A stretch of DNA of 64,000 bases from Flavobacterium sp. J27 (GTDB lineage: Bacteria; Bacteroidota; Bacteroidia; Flavobacteriales; Flavobacteriaceae), in assembly GCF_004303025.1 (NCBI RefSeq), contig NZ_PJQW01000004.1, positions 131,183-195,182 on the forward strand, given 5' to 3'. Of this stretch, positions 34,266 through 43,513 are shown piece by piece. Position numbers and translations under genes: made by a program. Numbering within the stretch: the first letter of the stretch is position 1; each line of letters opens with the position of its first letter. The notes beneath the pieces were generated by a model. The model was not told the DNA's origin. It made no database searches and saw only the letters and a program-made list of their open reading frames with translations.

Positions 34266-35233
34266 TATTTGTTCTCCATGGATTCAATAATCATGTAAGC
34301 TACACGTAAAGCTTCTGTACCATCTGCTAAGGTTACAATTGGCGTTGTATTATTGTTAATTGCATCTGCAAAAGTCTCTAATTCTTCTAAAATGGCATTG
34401 TTAGCATTTACTTTAGGATTATCAAAATAGATTTGTTTTTTTATCCCTTCCGCATTTTGTAAAATCATATCAAAATCACCTGGTACTTCTGGTGCATCTT
34501 TCATTTTAACTACTTCACATATTTTCTCCAAATAGTCTACAGAAATGTAAGCGTCTTTTTGAAAAAATCGAGATTTTCGCATATTCTTCATTGAAATTCT
34601 ACTGGAAGTCACATTGGCTACACAACCATTTTCAAATTCAATTCTGGCATTGGCAATGTCAGGCGAATCAGAAATAACAGCTACACCACTTGCGTTGACC
34701 GATTTTACTTTGGATTGTACCACACTTAAAATAGCGTCTATATCATGAATCATTAAGTCTAAAACCACAGGAACATCAGTTCCTCTTGGATTAAATTCTG
34801 CTAATCGATGTGTTTCAATAAACATCGGATGTTGTATTTTATCTTTTACAGCTTTAAATGCTGGATTAAATCGTTCTACATGTCCTACCTGTCCTTTGAC
34901 ATTGTGTTTTTGGGCTAAAGCCATAATTTTTTCGGCTTCTTCTATAGTATTTGAAATTGGTTTTTCTAGGAAAACATGTTTACCAGATTCTATAGCTACT
35001 ACTGCACAATCATAGTGGGAAAGGGTAGGGGTAACAATATCTACAACATCTACAGCGTTGATTAGGCTTTCAATAGAGTCAAACTTTTTATAACCAAATT
35101 CAGCAGCTACTTTTTTAGCATTTTCTTCAAATGGATCATAAAAGCCAACTAGTTCATATTTTGAGGATTGATGTAATAAACGTAAATGTATTTTTCCTAA
35201 GTGACCCGCACCTAGAACGCCAACTTTCAACAT
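34265..35233 (-). CDS. Gfo/Idh/MocA-family oxidoreductase
   Basis: A 322-residue NAD(P)-dependent oxidoreductase, usually acting on sugars or inositols. N-terminal nucleotide fold VGVLGAGHLGKIHLRLL; the family motif EKPISNTIEEAE (EKP at about 92-94); GHVERFNPAF; the MIHDIDAILSV segment with conserved DxxxHD-like residues. The substrate is unknown; homologues are common in surface-sugar pathways but no sugar cluster is next to it. A -10-like TATTTTTG is at 35257-35250. Confidence 0.9.
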   Translation of the reverse strand: MLKVGVLGAGHLGKIHLRLLHQSSKYELVGFYDPFEENAKKVAAEFGYKKFDSIESLINAVDVVDIVTPTLSHYDCAVVAIESGKHVFLEKPISNTIEEAEKIMALAQKHNVKGQVGHVERFNPAFKAVKDKIQHPMFIETHRLAEFNPRGTDVPVVLDLMIHDIDAILSVVQSKVKSVNASGVAVISDSPDIANARIEFENGCVANVTSSRISMKNMRKSRFFQKDAYISVDYLEKICEVVKMKDAPEVPGDFDMILQNAEGIKKQIYFDNPKVNANNAILEELETFADAINNNTTPIVTLADGTEALRVAYMIIESMENK

Positions 35234-35365
35234 AATAAAGTATTTTCAACAAAAATACATATTTGTTTGAAGTTTTTAGGATGCAACTTGGATTTTTTTT
35301 GAAGTTTATGGCTTGTTTTTTGTCTTTTTTACTGCTATTTTTACCAAAAACTAACAGCCTATACA

Positions 35366-36007
35366 TTGAAAGATACACCCAAACATCAAGGACTTAGAAA
35401 TCAACTTGCTAGATTATTAGAGCAAAAAGGAATTACAGATAAAAATGTGTTAGATGCTATAAAAAAAATTCCTCGTCACCTCTTTTTAAATTCAAGTTTT
35501 GAAGATTTTGCGTATCAAGATAAAGCATTTCCTATAGCAGCAGGACAAACTATTTCTCAACCTTATACTGTTGCGTTTCAAAGTCAATTATTAGAGGTTA
35601 AGAAAGAACATAAAATTTTAGAAATTGGAACTGGAAGTGGTTATCAAACGGCAGTTTTGTGTACTATGGGGGCTAAAGTGTATACCATAGAAAGGCAAAA
35701 TGAGCTTTTTAAAATAACGTCGTTATTGTTGCCAAAATTAGGGATACGACCAAAGCATATTTCTTTTGGAGATGGTTATAAAGGATTGCATCAATATGCC
35801 CCTTTTGATAGTATTATTGTGACAGCGGGTGCACCATTTATTCCTCCTGCTTTGATGGCACAATTAAAAATAGGTGGTAAATTAGTTATTCCCTTAGGAG
35901 AAGAACATCAAATTATGACCATGTTAGTCAGAAAAAATGAATCCCAATTTGAAAAACACGAGTTTGGTGAATTTCGTTTTGTACCTCTTTTAGAAGATAA
36001 AAATTAA
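35366..36007 (+). CDS. pcm: Protein-L-isoaspartate O-methyltransferase
   Basis: It repairs damaged proteins by methylating isoaspartyl residues. The 213-residue protein has the SAM motif [15 protein letters not shown], the substrate region with IPRHLF and [16 protein letters not shown], and [16 protein letters not shown] / [13 protein letters not shown], all Pcm hallmarks. The start is a TTG at 35366 (then [13 protein letters not shown]); no in-frame ATG lies near, and family members begin at this point. Its 3' end overlaps the convergent smpB stop by four bases, with no terminator between them. Confidence 0.94.
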   Translation: MKDTPKHQGLRNQLARLLEQKGITDKNVLDAIKKIPRHLFLNSSFEDFAYQDKAFPIAAGQTISQPYTVAFQSQLLEVKKEHKILEIGTGSGYQTAVLCTMGAKVYTIERQNELFKITSLLLPKLGIRPKHISFGDGYKGLHQYAPFDSIIVTAGAPFIPPALMAQLKIGGKLVIPLGEEHQIMTMLVRKNESQFEKHEFGEFRFVPLLEDKN

Positions 36008-36456
36008 TATGATTTTTTAATACGATCTAAATCTCTTTTGGTATCTCTTTCTTTCATTGTTTCTCTTTTGTCATAGTTTTTCTTACCACGACATAGAGCA
36101 ATGTCCAACTTAGCCAAGCCTTTTTCATTTGTAAATAAACGTAAAGGGATAATGGTTAACCCTTTATTATCGCTATCTTTTTGTAATTTCTTTAATTCTT
36201 TTCTATTCAGTAATAGTTTGCGTTCACTTTTGGCTCTGTGGTTATAATGTGTGCCAAAAAGATATTCTTCTATGGTAGAGTTAATTACAAAAAGTTCGTT
36301 ATTATGAAATTCACAAAAACTTTCTGCAATAGAAGCTTTTCCTAAACGAATAGATTTTATTTCGGTACCAGTTAGAACAATACCTGCCGTATATCTATCG
36401 ATAATTTCGTAATCGAATTTGGCTCTTTTATTGAGTATGTTAATCGTTTTTTGCAT
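36004..36456 (-). CDS. smpB: SsrA-binding protein SmpB
   Basis: SmpB binds tmRNA and brings it to stalled ribosomes for trans-translation. The 150-residue protein shows [58 protein letters not shown] and [23 protein letters not shown], the standard family layout. The tmRNA gene itself is not in the window. The -10 element is only 7 bp from the start codon. Confidence 0.97.
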   Translation of the reverse strand: MQKTINILNKRAKFDYEIIDRYTAGIVLTGTEIKSIRLGKASIAESFCEFHNNELFVINSTIEEYLFGTHYNHRAKSERKLLLNRKELKKLQKDSDNKGLTIIPLRLFTNEKGLAKLDIALCRGKKNYDKRETMKERDTKRDLDRIKKSY

Positions 36457-36463
36457 TGGATTG

Positions 36464-36471
36464 CAAATGTA
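36464..36471 (-). promoter_or_regulatory. -10 element next to the smpB start
   Basis: On the minus strand TACATTTG, an exact TAnnTTTG match, ends 7 bp before the ATG at 36456, so the mRNA leader would be only a few bases. Confidence 0.5.
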
Positions 36472-36625
36472 ATTTAAAATATTAGAATTTGAAATTTTTA
36501 TAAAAAATATTGTTTTGGATATTTAAGTGTGTAATATTTAAAAAAAAATATTTAAAATTATTATTTTGGTATTTTTTTACATAAAAAATTTATAAATTCG
36601 TATTTCAAACATTAAACAAACAAAT

Positions 36626-38146
36626 ATGAAAAAAACTGTATTCAAGTTATGCTTTCTGGCATTCCTTGGTTTATCTGTATCTTGTACAGAAGATACTATT
36701 GAAAGTGAAAGAGTAGAAGAGGTGGAAAACTTTAACCAAGAACTATTAACTACCTATCAAATAAATGATGTTATAAAAAATTCTTTACAACAAAATGGGA
36801 AGTTTTATTGGAAAGATGCTTCGTTACAAATGTTATGGAGTGCTTCTCAACACGGTCAAAATGTAATTACTATTGGTTATGGCAATTCTGAAAATGACTT
36901 TGAGAAATTGGGCACATCAAAATCTTCTGATATTGAGAAACAATTGTTGAAAATTATTGCTGATAATGAATCTAATCCAGTTGAAAAAACCTTGATTTAT
37001 AGCGACCCAGTTCTAAATATTATTGATGTTATTGTTAAAGATCAAAAGACGTTATATGCTTTAAGAAAGAATAGTAATATTAGATATATTGAACCAGGAG
37101 ATTATCGTTTTTTTCAATATGAAGCAGAAAATGGAACGATGAAAAGTTCAAGCTCAGGTTCGTCTGGTTGTGGTTTTGATGCACAAACTTTAAGTTCGGC
37201 AGATTATACTTCAATTAGCCCAAATGCTAAAGTGCCTTGGAGTTTTTATAAGCATAATATACCAAATGCATGGAGTAAAAGTACAGGTTCTGGAATTACT
37301 ATTGGAGTCATAGATTCTGGTGTTTCACCAAATCAATCTTTATTAGGTAGTAATTTTAACAATGGAGATTCAAACGGTAGAAGTGTTCAGAAATATGGTA
37401 CTTATGTAGATTCTATTTGGCCTTGGTCTACTTCGACTGATGGGCCAAATGATCAATGTGGTCATGGAACCAGTATGACCGCAACAGCAACAGCTCCTAG
37501 AAACAACAAAGGATTGCCTGTAGGTGTGGCTTATAATGCTAATTTAATTTCGTATAGAGCAGCTGCTAATGTAGTGTTGGAAGGTTATCATGAACAAAAA
37601 GGAGTTCAAAATGCATTTGTAGGATTAGGAAATAATACTGCTGTTAAAGTTATTTCAATGTCTATGGGGCACATTTTTTCAGTAGGTAGAATTGAAGATG
37701 GTGTTAGATATGCTAACAATAGAGGGAAATTAATTTTTTGTGCTGGAGGTACATCAACCAGTTTCACTAATTTTGTAGGAGTAATTTTTCCAGCTTGGAT
37801 GAGTGAAACAGTAGCTGTTACAGGTATTAAAGAAGGTTCTGGTTATAATAAATGTTCTAATTGTCATTCAGGAAATGAAATTGATTTTACAGTAGTAATG
37901 GAACGTTCTGCTTCTGGAAACACAGCACCAGTATTAAGCTATTATGAGAACCAATCTGATTATGTGGGAGGTTCTTCTGTGGCTACGGCAACAACAGCTG
38001 GAATAGCTGCTTTAGTTTGGTCTAAAAACCCAAGTTGGAATAAAGACCAAGTACTAAACAAAATGAAACAATCATCTTCTTTGTATCCAAATAAGAGTTC
38101 GGAATATGGCTATGGAAACGTAAATGCTTCTTTAGCAGTACAATAA
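36626..38146 (+). CDS. Subtilisin-family (S8) serine protease, lipoprotein
   Basis: A 506-residue exported protease. The signal MKKTVFKLCFLAFLGLSVSC ends in a lipobox, so it is probably lipid-anchored at the cell envelope. Residues about 25-185 are a pro-region; the S8 domain has catalytic Asp230 (GVIDSG), His280 (DQCGHGTSM) and Ser451 (GGSSVATATTAGIAALVW). The region between contains two Cys pairs (NKCSNCHS). The pro-region would inhibit until cleaved; this is known for the family. It is monocistronic with its own terminator. No T9SS sorting domain is present. Confidence 0.93.
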   Translation: MKKTVFKLCFLAFLGLSVSCTEDTIESERVEEVENFNQELLTTYQINDVIKNSLQQNGKFYWKDASLQMLWSASQHGQNVITIGYGNSENDFEKLGTSKSSDIEKQLLKIIADNESNPVEKTLIYSDPVLNIIDVIVKDQKTLYALRKNSNIRYIEPGDYRFFQYEAENGTMKSSSSGSSGCGFDAQTLSSADYTSISPNAKVPWSFYKHNIPNAWSKSTGSGITIGVIDSGVSPNQSLLGSNFNNGDSNGRSVQKYGTYVDSIWPWSTSTDGPNDQCGHGTSMTATATAPRNNKGLPVGVAYNANLISYRAAANVVLEGYHEQKGVQNAFVGLGNNTAVKVISMSMGHIFSVGRIEDGVRYANNRGKLIFCAGGTSTSFTNFVGVIFPAWMSETVAVTGIKEGSGYNKCSNCHSGNEIDFTVVMERSASGNTAPVLSYYENQSDYVGGSSVATATTAGIAALVWSKNPSWNKDQVLNKMKQSSSLYPNKSSEYGYGNVNASLAVQ

Positions 38147-38170
38147 ATTTCATACAATTATTAATTCTGA

Positions 38171-38208
38171 AAAGACCGTTTTTAATTTATTAAATGCGGT
38201 CTTTTTTT
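38171..38208 (+). terminator. Terminator of the S8 protease gene
   Basis: AAAGACCG (38171-38178) pairs with CGGTCTTT (38197-38204) and is followed by a T run. The AT-rich loop (18 nt) has some internal pairing. Confidence 0.8.
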
Positions 38209-38276
38209 ATTTCTTTTCAATTTGAATTGTTTTTTTTTGTACATTTAATTCTATTAACCCCAAACATTTTCTCAAT

Positions 38277-38558
38277 ATGACTATAGAATGCCAGCAAATT
38301 GACAAAGAATTTATTAATTCATTGCATTTTCCTAATACGGAAGTATTACAAGAAAAAGAGGAGGTTGTGCAACGTAAAAGCGACCTCGAAAGGGCATTGG
38401 CCTTAGGTAATTTGGAACATCTAAAAATGAAGATTTATTTTGAAGATGATACCAGTTTAAAAATGACCGAGACAACGATTTGGGGAGTTACAGATAATCG
38501 GATTATTTTGAAGCAAGGAGTTGTTATCCCTTTAAACCGAATTCACAAAATAATTTGA
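38277..38558 (+). CDS. Small protein, unknown function, with a beta-rich C-terminal half
   Basis: A 93-residue protein without signal or membrane span. Residues about 1-45 are helical and charged (LQEKEEVVQRKSDLERALAL); residues about 48-93 look like a small beta-barrel (LKMKIYFEDDTSLKMTETTIW; DNRIILKQGVVIPLNRIHKI). Such a barrel resembles Sm/Rof-type folds, but the likeness is only in pattern. A strong bidirectional terminator follows. No neighbour suggests a function. Confidence 0.7.
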   Translation: MTIECQQIDKEFINSLHFPNTEVLQEKEEVVQRKSDLERALALGNLEHLKMKIYFEDDTSLKMTETTIWGVTDNRIILKQGVVIPLNRIHKII

Positions 38559-38565
38559 TTAAATG

Positions 38566-38595
38566 AAAAGAGCTGTTTTTTAAAACAGCTCTTTT
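38566..38595. terminator. Bidirectional terminator between convergent genes
   Basis: AAAAGAGCTGTTTT (38566-38579) and AAAACAGCTCTTTT (38582-38595) form a long perfect inverted repeat with flanking A/T runs. Confidence 0.9.
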
Positions 38596-38598
38596 TAG

Positions 38599-39447
38599 TT
38601 AATATAATTCTATAACGAAGGAACATTCAAACTTAGAATTTGGTTTTATGAGTTGAATTCCTGCTTTAGTTATTAAATTGCCATTGGTATTTATAGTATC
38701 TGCATGACCATACCAAGGTTCAATACAAAGGAAAGGAGCATTTTCTTTAGTCCAAATACCTAAGTAAGGAAATTCTTTATAATTCATTTTTAAGACCGTT
38801 TTTTTTTGATGTAAAAGCGTCACTTCAGATGATTTGATGTTTTTAAAAACTAAAGCATCTTCTTTAAATAATTCATAATGAAGCGAAATATTGCCTTTCT
38901 CAGAAGGAATTGTTTTGGTTTTTCCAGAAAAAACATCATTTTCCAAAACATGACTTTCTAAATTTTCTTCTATATTAAATTGTAAATCATACTCTTCAAT
39001 AGGATAGGGTAAGGCAAAAGCAGGGTGTGCTCCAATAGAAAAAGGTAAATCAAAAGGATTACTATTATAAACTTTATAATTTACTTTTAAACCAATATCA
39101 GTTACTAAATAACCAATTTGTAATTCAAATTGAAAGGGATATCTTTTTAAGGTTTCTTCATTATGTGTAAAAGAAAAAACAACTTCGTCCTCTTTTTGGT
39201 GTACAATTGAAAAGGTGTTGTCTCTGGCAAAACCATGTCTAGAAAGGGTGTATACTTTATTATTATATGTATAAGAATCGTTTTTTAATCTACCTACAAT
39301 AGGAAACAAAACAGGAGATGTTTTATTCCAATAGAGTGTGTCTACTTCCCAAATGTAATTTTTTTCATCTTTGGAAAGTGTCAATAATTCGGCACCTTTT
39401 GTTGCTATTGATGCCGAAATGGTTTTATTTTTAATTGTTACAATCAT
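38599..39447 (-). CDS. Aldose 1-epimerase family protein
   Basis: A 282-residue galactose-mutarotase-like protein, which interconverts sugar anomers or 6-phosphate hexoses. It has TKGAELLTLSKD, SPVLFPIVGRLKNDSY, LSRHGFARDNTF (conserved Arg-His), IGAHPAFALPY and FLCIEPWYGHADT, characteristic of the family's second subgroup. It starts 1 bp after the stop of the ABC permease gene, so it appears cotranscribed with the GNAT/ABC cluster, though the link is not obvious. Cytoplasmic. Confidence 0.9.
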   Translation of the reverse strand: MIVTIKNKTISASIATKGAELLTLSKDEKNYIWEVDTLYWNKTSPVLFPIVGRLKNDSYTYNNKVYTLSRHGFARDNTFSIVHQKEDEVVFSFTHNEETLKRYPFQFELQIGYLVTDIGLKVNYKVYNSNPFDLPFSIGAHPAFALPYPIEEYDLQFNIEENLESHVLENDVFSGKTKTIPSEKGNISLHYELFKEDALVFKNIKSSEVTLLHQKKTVLKMNYKEFPYLGIWTKENAPFLCIEPWYGHADTINTNGNLITKAGIQLIKPNSKFECSFVIELY

Positions 39448-39448
39448 A

Positions 39449-40990
39449 TTATTCTTCTGATAATCCTTTCCATTTTCTGATAGAATACGAAAAGATAAAT
39501 AAAGTTAATACTGAAATAATAAAATTTAAAAGTAACATAAGTTCAAAATTATCTTTTAATGTATAATACAATAGAGGTCTTACTCTTTCATTAAATTCAT
39601 TTAACTCATATTTTTTTTTAAAGTAGCCTAAAATACAGAGATAAATAAAAGGTATAATAAAAGTATAAGACCATAAGACAAGAATTAATGCTATTTCGGT
39701 ATATTTTTTTTTCTTATAAATATGTGTTCTTGTAAAATAATAAACTAAAAAGAATAAAATAAAGAAGAGACATATAATAATATAAACTACTTCTTCTTTT
39801 ATAGAGTAACGATAAAAATAACCAATTGTTATAGATCCAAAACCTGCTATAATATTTAATATTCCAAAGATAACTAAGGCTATTAACCAACTTTTACCAG
39901 ATGCTACTCTAAATGAAAAAATTAAAATAGATAAACCTAATGCGATATATAAAAATGTTAATAGCATTTCATTTATAAAGTAAGGATTAGTATGAGCATC
40001 AGAAATGATATCATATTTTTCTTTTAATACATTTTGTTGAACATAAAATTTAGAATATTTTGAATTGTCATACCTGTTATAAGGTTGGAGGTCTAGCTCT
40101 TCATATTCATTATAAGGTTCGTATTCATTATATTCTTCCCAATAAGGCTTAATGTAAAGAAACTTTTTAAAATCTGGATTGTTGTAAGTAACTTCGAACC
40201 ATTTTTCTAAAGTTAGATTCGTTTTTAAATGATGTTCGTTTACCATTTTTAAATAGTTACTCATCAGGTTTTTAACAGCTAATTTATCATTAGTATGTAG
40301 CCAATTTTGAACCATAATCCTTTGAATTGAATCTTCTTTGGTTGTATTTATAGTAAAAGGAAAAATATTTCTATTTAATAATGAGTATTTATCATATTTT
40401 TTGTCTTTGAATTGAATGAATTCAAAATAAACTATGTCTTCTCTTCTATAATAATCGTTGTCTTCATCGTATATTTTCACTTTGTTGCCTAAGCTGTCAA
40501 TAAGACCAGAGGCTAAAGAATCTATTTCAGTCCCTCTAAAACTTCCATCTATAAAAAAATCGGCATTACTGATCATGCGACATCTGTTTTTAGTTTCTTC
40601 TAAAGAGAAATAACTTTTTTGATGGAGTTGTTTTCCAAAATGGAAAGGTAAATAGAAAGAAGTTAATAGTAAGCAAATGATAAAAATTTGAAGCCATTCG
40701 TAAAAAACAGCTTCTTTCGATTTTTTATAAAATGATTTTAATGCATTATTTTTAAAATAAAAAACGAGCCAAAGAATAATAGTTACAATGCAAAACAATA
40801 TACCAAATAAAATACTAAAAGTTTCTATTGTTATATTATTTTGATTTGAAAAATCGATAGTTCCGTCTATGTAGCCTAAAGTGAAATAAAGTAAATGAAA
40901 TATTACTCCAATACTAAGCATAGGAATAAATTTGGTATTCCAAAGCAAAGGATATTTTAATAAAAGTTGTTTTTGTATGTTTTTTAACAT
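39449..40990 (-). CDS. Putative ABC-transporter permease with a large extracytoplasmic domain
   Basis: A 513-residue membrane protein: three spans within residues 20-115, a hydrophilic region of about 220 residues (about 120-340; rich in Asp, Tyr and Asn, with PYNEYEELDLQPYNRYD), then five spans in 340-510. This pattern fits ABC-2-type permeases. It lies 13 bp downstream of the ATPase gene (41004-42146) and 1 bp before the epimerase gene. I recognise no characterised family and no substrate can be inferred. Confidence 0.72.
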   Translation of the reverse strand: MLKNIQKQLLLKYPLLWNTKFIPMLSIGVIFHLLYFTLGYIDGTIDFSNQNNITIETFSILFGILFCIVTIILWLVFYFKNNALKSFYKKSKEAVFYEWLQIFIICLLLTSFYLPFHFGKQLHQKSYFSLEETKNRCRMISNADFFIDGSFRGTEIDSLASGLIDSLGNKVKIYDEDNDYYRREDIVYFEFIQFKDKKYDKYSLLNRNIFPFTINTTKEDSIQRIMVQNWLHTNDKLAVKNLMSNYLKMVNEHHLKTNLTLEKWFEVTYNNPDFKKFLYIKPYWEEYNEYEPYNEYEELDLQPYNRYDNSKYSKFYVQQNVLKEKYDIISDAHTNPYFINEMLLTFLYIALGLSILIFSFRVASGKSWLIALVIFGILNIIAGFGSITIGYFYRYSIKEEVVYIIICLFFILFFLVYYFTRTHIYKKKKYTEIALILVLWSYTFIIPFIYLCILGYFKKKYELNEFNERVRPLLYYTLKDNFELMLLLNFIISVLTLFIFSYSIRKWKGLSEE

Positions 40991-41003
40991 GAGTTTTTAA
41001 GTA

Positions 41004-42146
41004 TTAATGAACAAAGAAACGACGTGTTGAATTCGATATATTTCGCATATAAGAAATGGAAATATTATGATTAATAAGTGTTTTCATAAAATCATTCATC
41101 GAAATGTGTTCTGGGAAAGTAGCAATATATGTTCCTCCATTTTGTTGCAATGAAATGATGCTTAAACTAGAAAAAGTAACCTTTAAATCGCTTATGTTTA
41201 TGGTACTTTCAAACTCTATAATGCAATTTTTAATCGCATTGTTTTCTGAATTTAAATTTTTCTGAACGCCTTGTTTTAGAAACACCACTTGATTAGAGGT
41301 TTTTTCTACTTCATACAATTGTTGCGAACTTAAAACAATAGCAATGGGTCTAAAAGGGGAGTTGGCAATATTTCTAAAATCATCTAAAATGGTTTGTTGT
41401 GCCAAAATATCTAAATTTGCCAAAGGCTCGTCAATTAAAAGAATTTTAGGTTTTCTAAGTAACATTCTGGCTAATTCAAATCGCATTTTATATCCAGAAG
41501 ATAGGCCACTCCAGTTATGATTTCTGAATTTTCTTAAACCTAAACGAGTAATAATTAGATCGATGATAAGGTTATTTTCTTCAGGTAAATAACCATAACA
41601 ACTTGCTGTAAATTCAAGATTTTCATACATTGAACCTCGCCAAGTTTTAGTTCTTTGCGGGATATAAACTAGTTTTGTTCGTAAGTCATATATATCATCA
41701 TATTCAAAATGATAATGTATTTTTCCTTCTGTGGGAGCAAGTTCACCGCACAAACTTCTTAAAAGTGTTGTTTTTCCGTTGCCGTTTTCTCCTACTAAAC
41801 CAATAATTTCTCCTGTTTTAATTTCTAACTGAATTGGCCCAAGCGAAAAATTAGAGTTATACTTTTTTTTAAGATTATCAACAGTTATAATTGTTTGATG
41901 TTCAGAGCTGTTTTTATTACTTAAAAATGAATATAATTCTTGTAATATTGTTTTAAGTTTTTGTTTTTTTTCAGCTGTATTATTTTCATTGGTATCTAAC
42001 CAATCTAATAAAGCAGTGGTGTTCTTATAAAATGGAATCGATTCTGTGTCTAAAGTAAAATCAATTATTCTTTTAACAACTGCATTAAAATCATCAAATT
42101 GTAAAAGTTCTTTAACTTCATTATATTGTTTTTCGAATGCTGTCAT
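41004..42146 (-). CDS. ABC transporter ATP-binding protein
   Basis: A 380-residue ATPase. The first about 95 residues are an extra N-terminal region that is not part of the ABC fold. Walker A is GENGNGKTTLLRSL (Lys125), signature LSSGYKMRFELAR (a variant of LSGGQ), Walker B KILLIDEPLANLD, and a C-terminal extension of about 80 residues follows. It pairs with the membrane protein encoded 13 bp downstream. The signature variant and the extra N-terminal region are unusual compared with single-domain exporters. Confidence 0.85.
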   Translation of the reverse strand: MTAFEKQYNEVKELLQFDDFNAVVKRIIDFTLDTESIPFYKNTTALLDWLDTNENNTAEKKQKLKTILQELYSFLSNKNSSEHQTIITVDNLKKKYNSNFSLGPIQLEIKTGEIIGLVGENGNGKTTLLRSLCGELAPTEGKIHYHFEYDDIYDLRTKLVYIPQRTKTWRGSMYENLEFTASCYGYLPEENNLIIDLIITRLGLRKFRNHNWSGLSSGYKMRFELARMLLRKPKILLIDEPLANLDILAQQTILDDFRNIANSPFRPIAIVLSSQQLYEVEKTSNQVVFLKQGVQKNLNSENNAIKNCIIEFESTINISDLKVTFSSLSIISLQQNGGTYIATFPEHISMNDFMKTLINHNISISYMRNISNSTRRFFVH

Positions 42147-42147
42147 G

Positions 42148-42711
42148 TTATTTTTTTATGTGGTGTTGTTTTAATAAGCCATAATGTACACTGTCTAAAA
42201 ATACACCATTATGAAAACAATTTTCAACAAAGTGTGCTTCTTTTCTAAAACCATTTTTTTCTAACACTTTTCCAGAAGCAATGTTTCGTGGATCGATAAT
42301 AGCTTCTACAGAATGAACTCCCATTTTGTCAAATGCATAATCCAAAAGTGTTTGTATTGCTTCGGTAATATAGCCTTTGTTTTGATATTCAGGTAAAAGC
42401 ATATAACCTATTTCAGTACGATAATTTTCATGTTGTGTTCTATAAAATCCAATGAGTGAAATGAGTTTGTCTTTGCCTTTCTCTGTAACTGCCCAATTGA
42501 TGCCTTCATTTGCATCTATTTTATCTTGTATCATTTTGATGTGTTCTAAAGCTTCCTCCATATTGGTAACTAATGGTCTAGGAATGTATTGCATTAATTC
42601 TGGATTACTGCGTAAGGCAAAAATTTCATTGGCATCACTTTCTCGAAGTGCTCTAAAGTGTAATCGTTCCGATTCTAAAACAGGAAAAGGAGAAAAGTTT
42701 AGTTCTAACAT
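42148..42711 (-). CDS. GNAT-family N-acetyltransferase (RimJ/RimL-like)
   Basis: A 187-residue acetyltransferase: FSPFPVLESERLHFRALRES, then IGYMLLPEYQNKGYITEAI carrying the acetyl-CoA-binding pattern, and VEAIIDPRNIASGKVLEKNGFRKEAHF. This fits the RimJ/RimL group, which acetylates protein N-termini or small amines. It starts the cluster; the ATPase gene begins 1 bp after its stop. The start ATG is at 42711. The gap 42712-42932 contains a bidirectional terminator and otherwise no feature. Confidence 0.9.
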   Translation of the reverse strand: MLELNFSPFPVLESERLHFRALRESDANEIFALRSNPELMQYIPRPLVTNMEEALEHIKMIQDKIDANEGINWAVTEKGKDKLISLIGFYRTQHENYRTEIGYMLLPEYQNKGYITEAIQTLLDYAFDKMGVHSVEAIIDPRNIASGKVLEKNGFRKEAHFVENCFHNGVFLDSVHYGLLKQHHIKK

Positions 42712-42862
42712 ATTCTTTAAAATTATGATATAGTTTTATATTATGATTTTTTCAACTATCAAATTAAAATCTAAAAAAATCTTTTGATTGATGATAAATA
42801 GTTTCGTTTTTTAGAAAAAATCTGTACTAACAATATTACAAATAATTAAAGAATAATGAAGC

Positions 42863-42900
42863 AAAAAGTCACTTAGAAAATAAATTCTAAATGACTTTTT
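42863..42900. terminator. Terminator downstream of the 126-aa gene
   Basis: AAAAAGTCACTTAGAA (42863-42878) pairs with TTCTAAATGACTTTTT (42885-42900) with one mismatch. It has A and T runs on both sides, so it can serve both strands; the gene that reads into it ends at 42933. Confidence 0.85.
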
Positions 42901-42932
42901 CAAAATAAATTATTTGGAGAGAGAAATACAAT

Positions 42933-43313
42933 TTAAGAGGCCACACTAGTTAGAAAATTGTTCTCACAATATTTCTTGTAGGCATTTCGAATCATTTTTT
43001 TAAATTCGAGAGGGATAATGTTTTCAGGAACTCTTCTTAATTTTTTTAAAGATAAATTTTCTTCAATAAGAAATTGAACATGATTATCAGCGTCTAACTG
43101 GGTACTCACGATTGTAATTTCGTCCATGTTATGAGTAACGCTGTTCATTTGATTTTCTTTTGGATTTTTATAGTTGATATTGAAACGCTCATAATTTTGT
43201 TCCACTTTAGAGAAATCGAAAGTTATATATAATCCACTCAAAATTTCTCTATCAATTAGAAAACCTGTCATTTTTCCTTCATCGTTCAGGATGTTAATTT
43301 TTAAATTCCCCAT
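42933..43313 (-). CDS. Unknown cytoplasmic protein, 126 aa, controlled by twin palindromes
   Basis: A 126-residue protein, MGNLKINILNDEGKMTGFLIDRE, with no signal peptide or membrane span. It appears to be mixed alpha/beta (DEITIVSTQLDADNHVQFLI; FKKMIRNAYKKYCE). No domain is recognised. It is alone in its transcript with a terminator at 42863-42900. Upstream lies the window's clearest operator arrangement (43392-43471), so it is probably strongly regulated, for example by stress or growth phase; that is inference. Confidence 0.72.
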   Translation of the reverse strand: MGNLKINILNDEGKMTGFLIDREILSGLYITFDFSKVEQNYERFNINYKNPKENQMNSVTHNMDEITIVSTQLDADNHVQFLIEENLSLKKLRRVPENIIPLEFKKMIRNAYKKYCENNFLTSVAS

Positions 43314-43391
43314 AGTGTCTCATTTTTATTGGTTATTGGTTAATTAGCAATAAAATAATTACTTTAGAAAAATAGTAATAACCTTCTTAAC

Positions 43392-43422
43392 CAAATTTAT
43401 AAGAATGAGCCATCTTTGTCAA
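43392..43422 (-). promoter_or_regulatory. Promoter of the 126-aa gene
   Basis: On the minus strand: TTG (43422-43420), 20 bp, TAAATTTG (43399-43392). Both boxes match the Bacteroidota consensus. The upstream palindrome touches the -33 box. Confidence 0.75.
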
Positions 43423-43438
43423 TACGTATTTATACGTA
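43423..43438. promoter_or_regulatory. Palindromic operator 1 (TACGTA-N4-TACGTA)
   Basis: TACGTATTTATACGTA, a 16-bp dyad with N4 centre, centred about 42 bp upstream of the predicted transcription start of the 126-aa gene. Confidence 0.75.
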
Positions 43439-43455
43439 TTTTTTGCCTTTTTTAC

Positions 43456-43471
43456 TACGTATTTATACGTA
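43456..43471. promoter_or_regulatory. Palindromic operator 2 (identical copy)
   Basis: The same 16 bp as operator 1, starting 33 bp further upstream, about three helical turns, so both sites face the same side of the DNA. Confidence 0.75.
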
Positions 43472-43513
43472 CTTTTACAAAAATGGCTTCTAGTTTTATG
43501 ATTTTACCATAAA

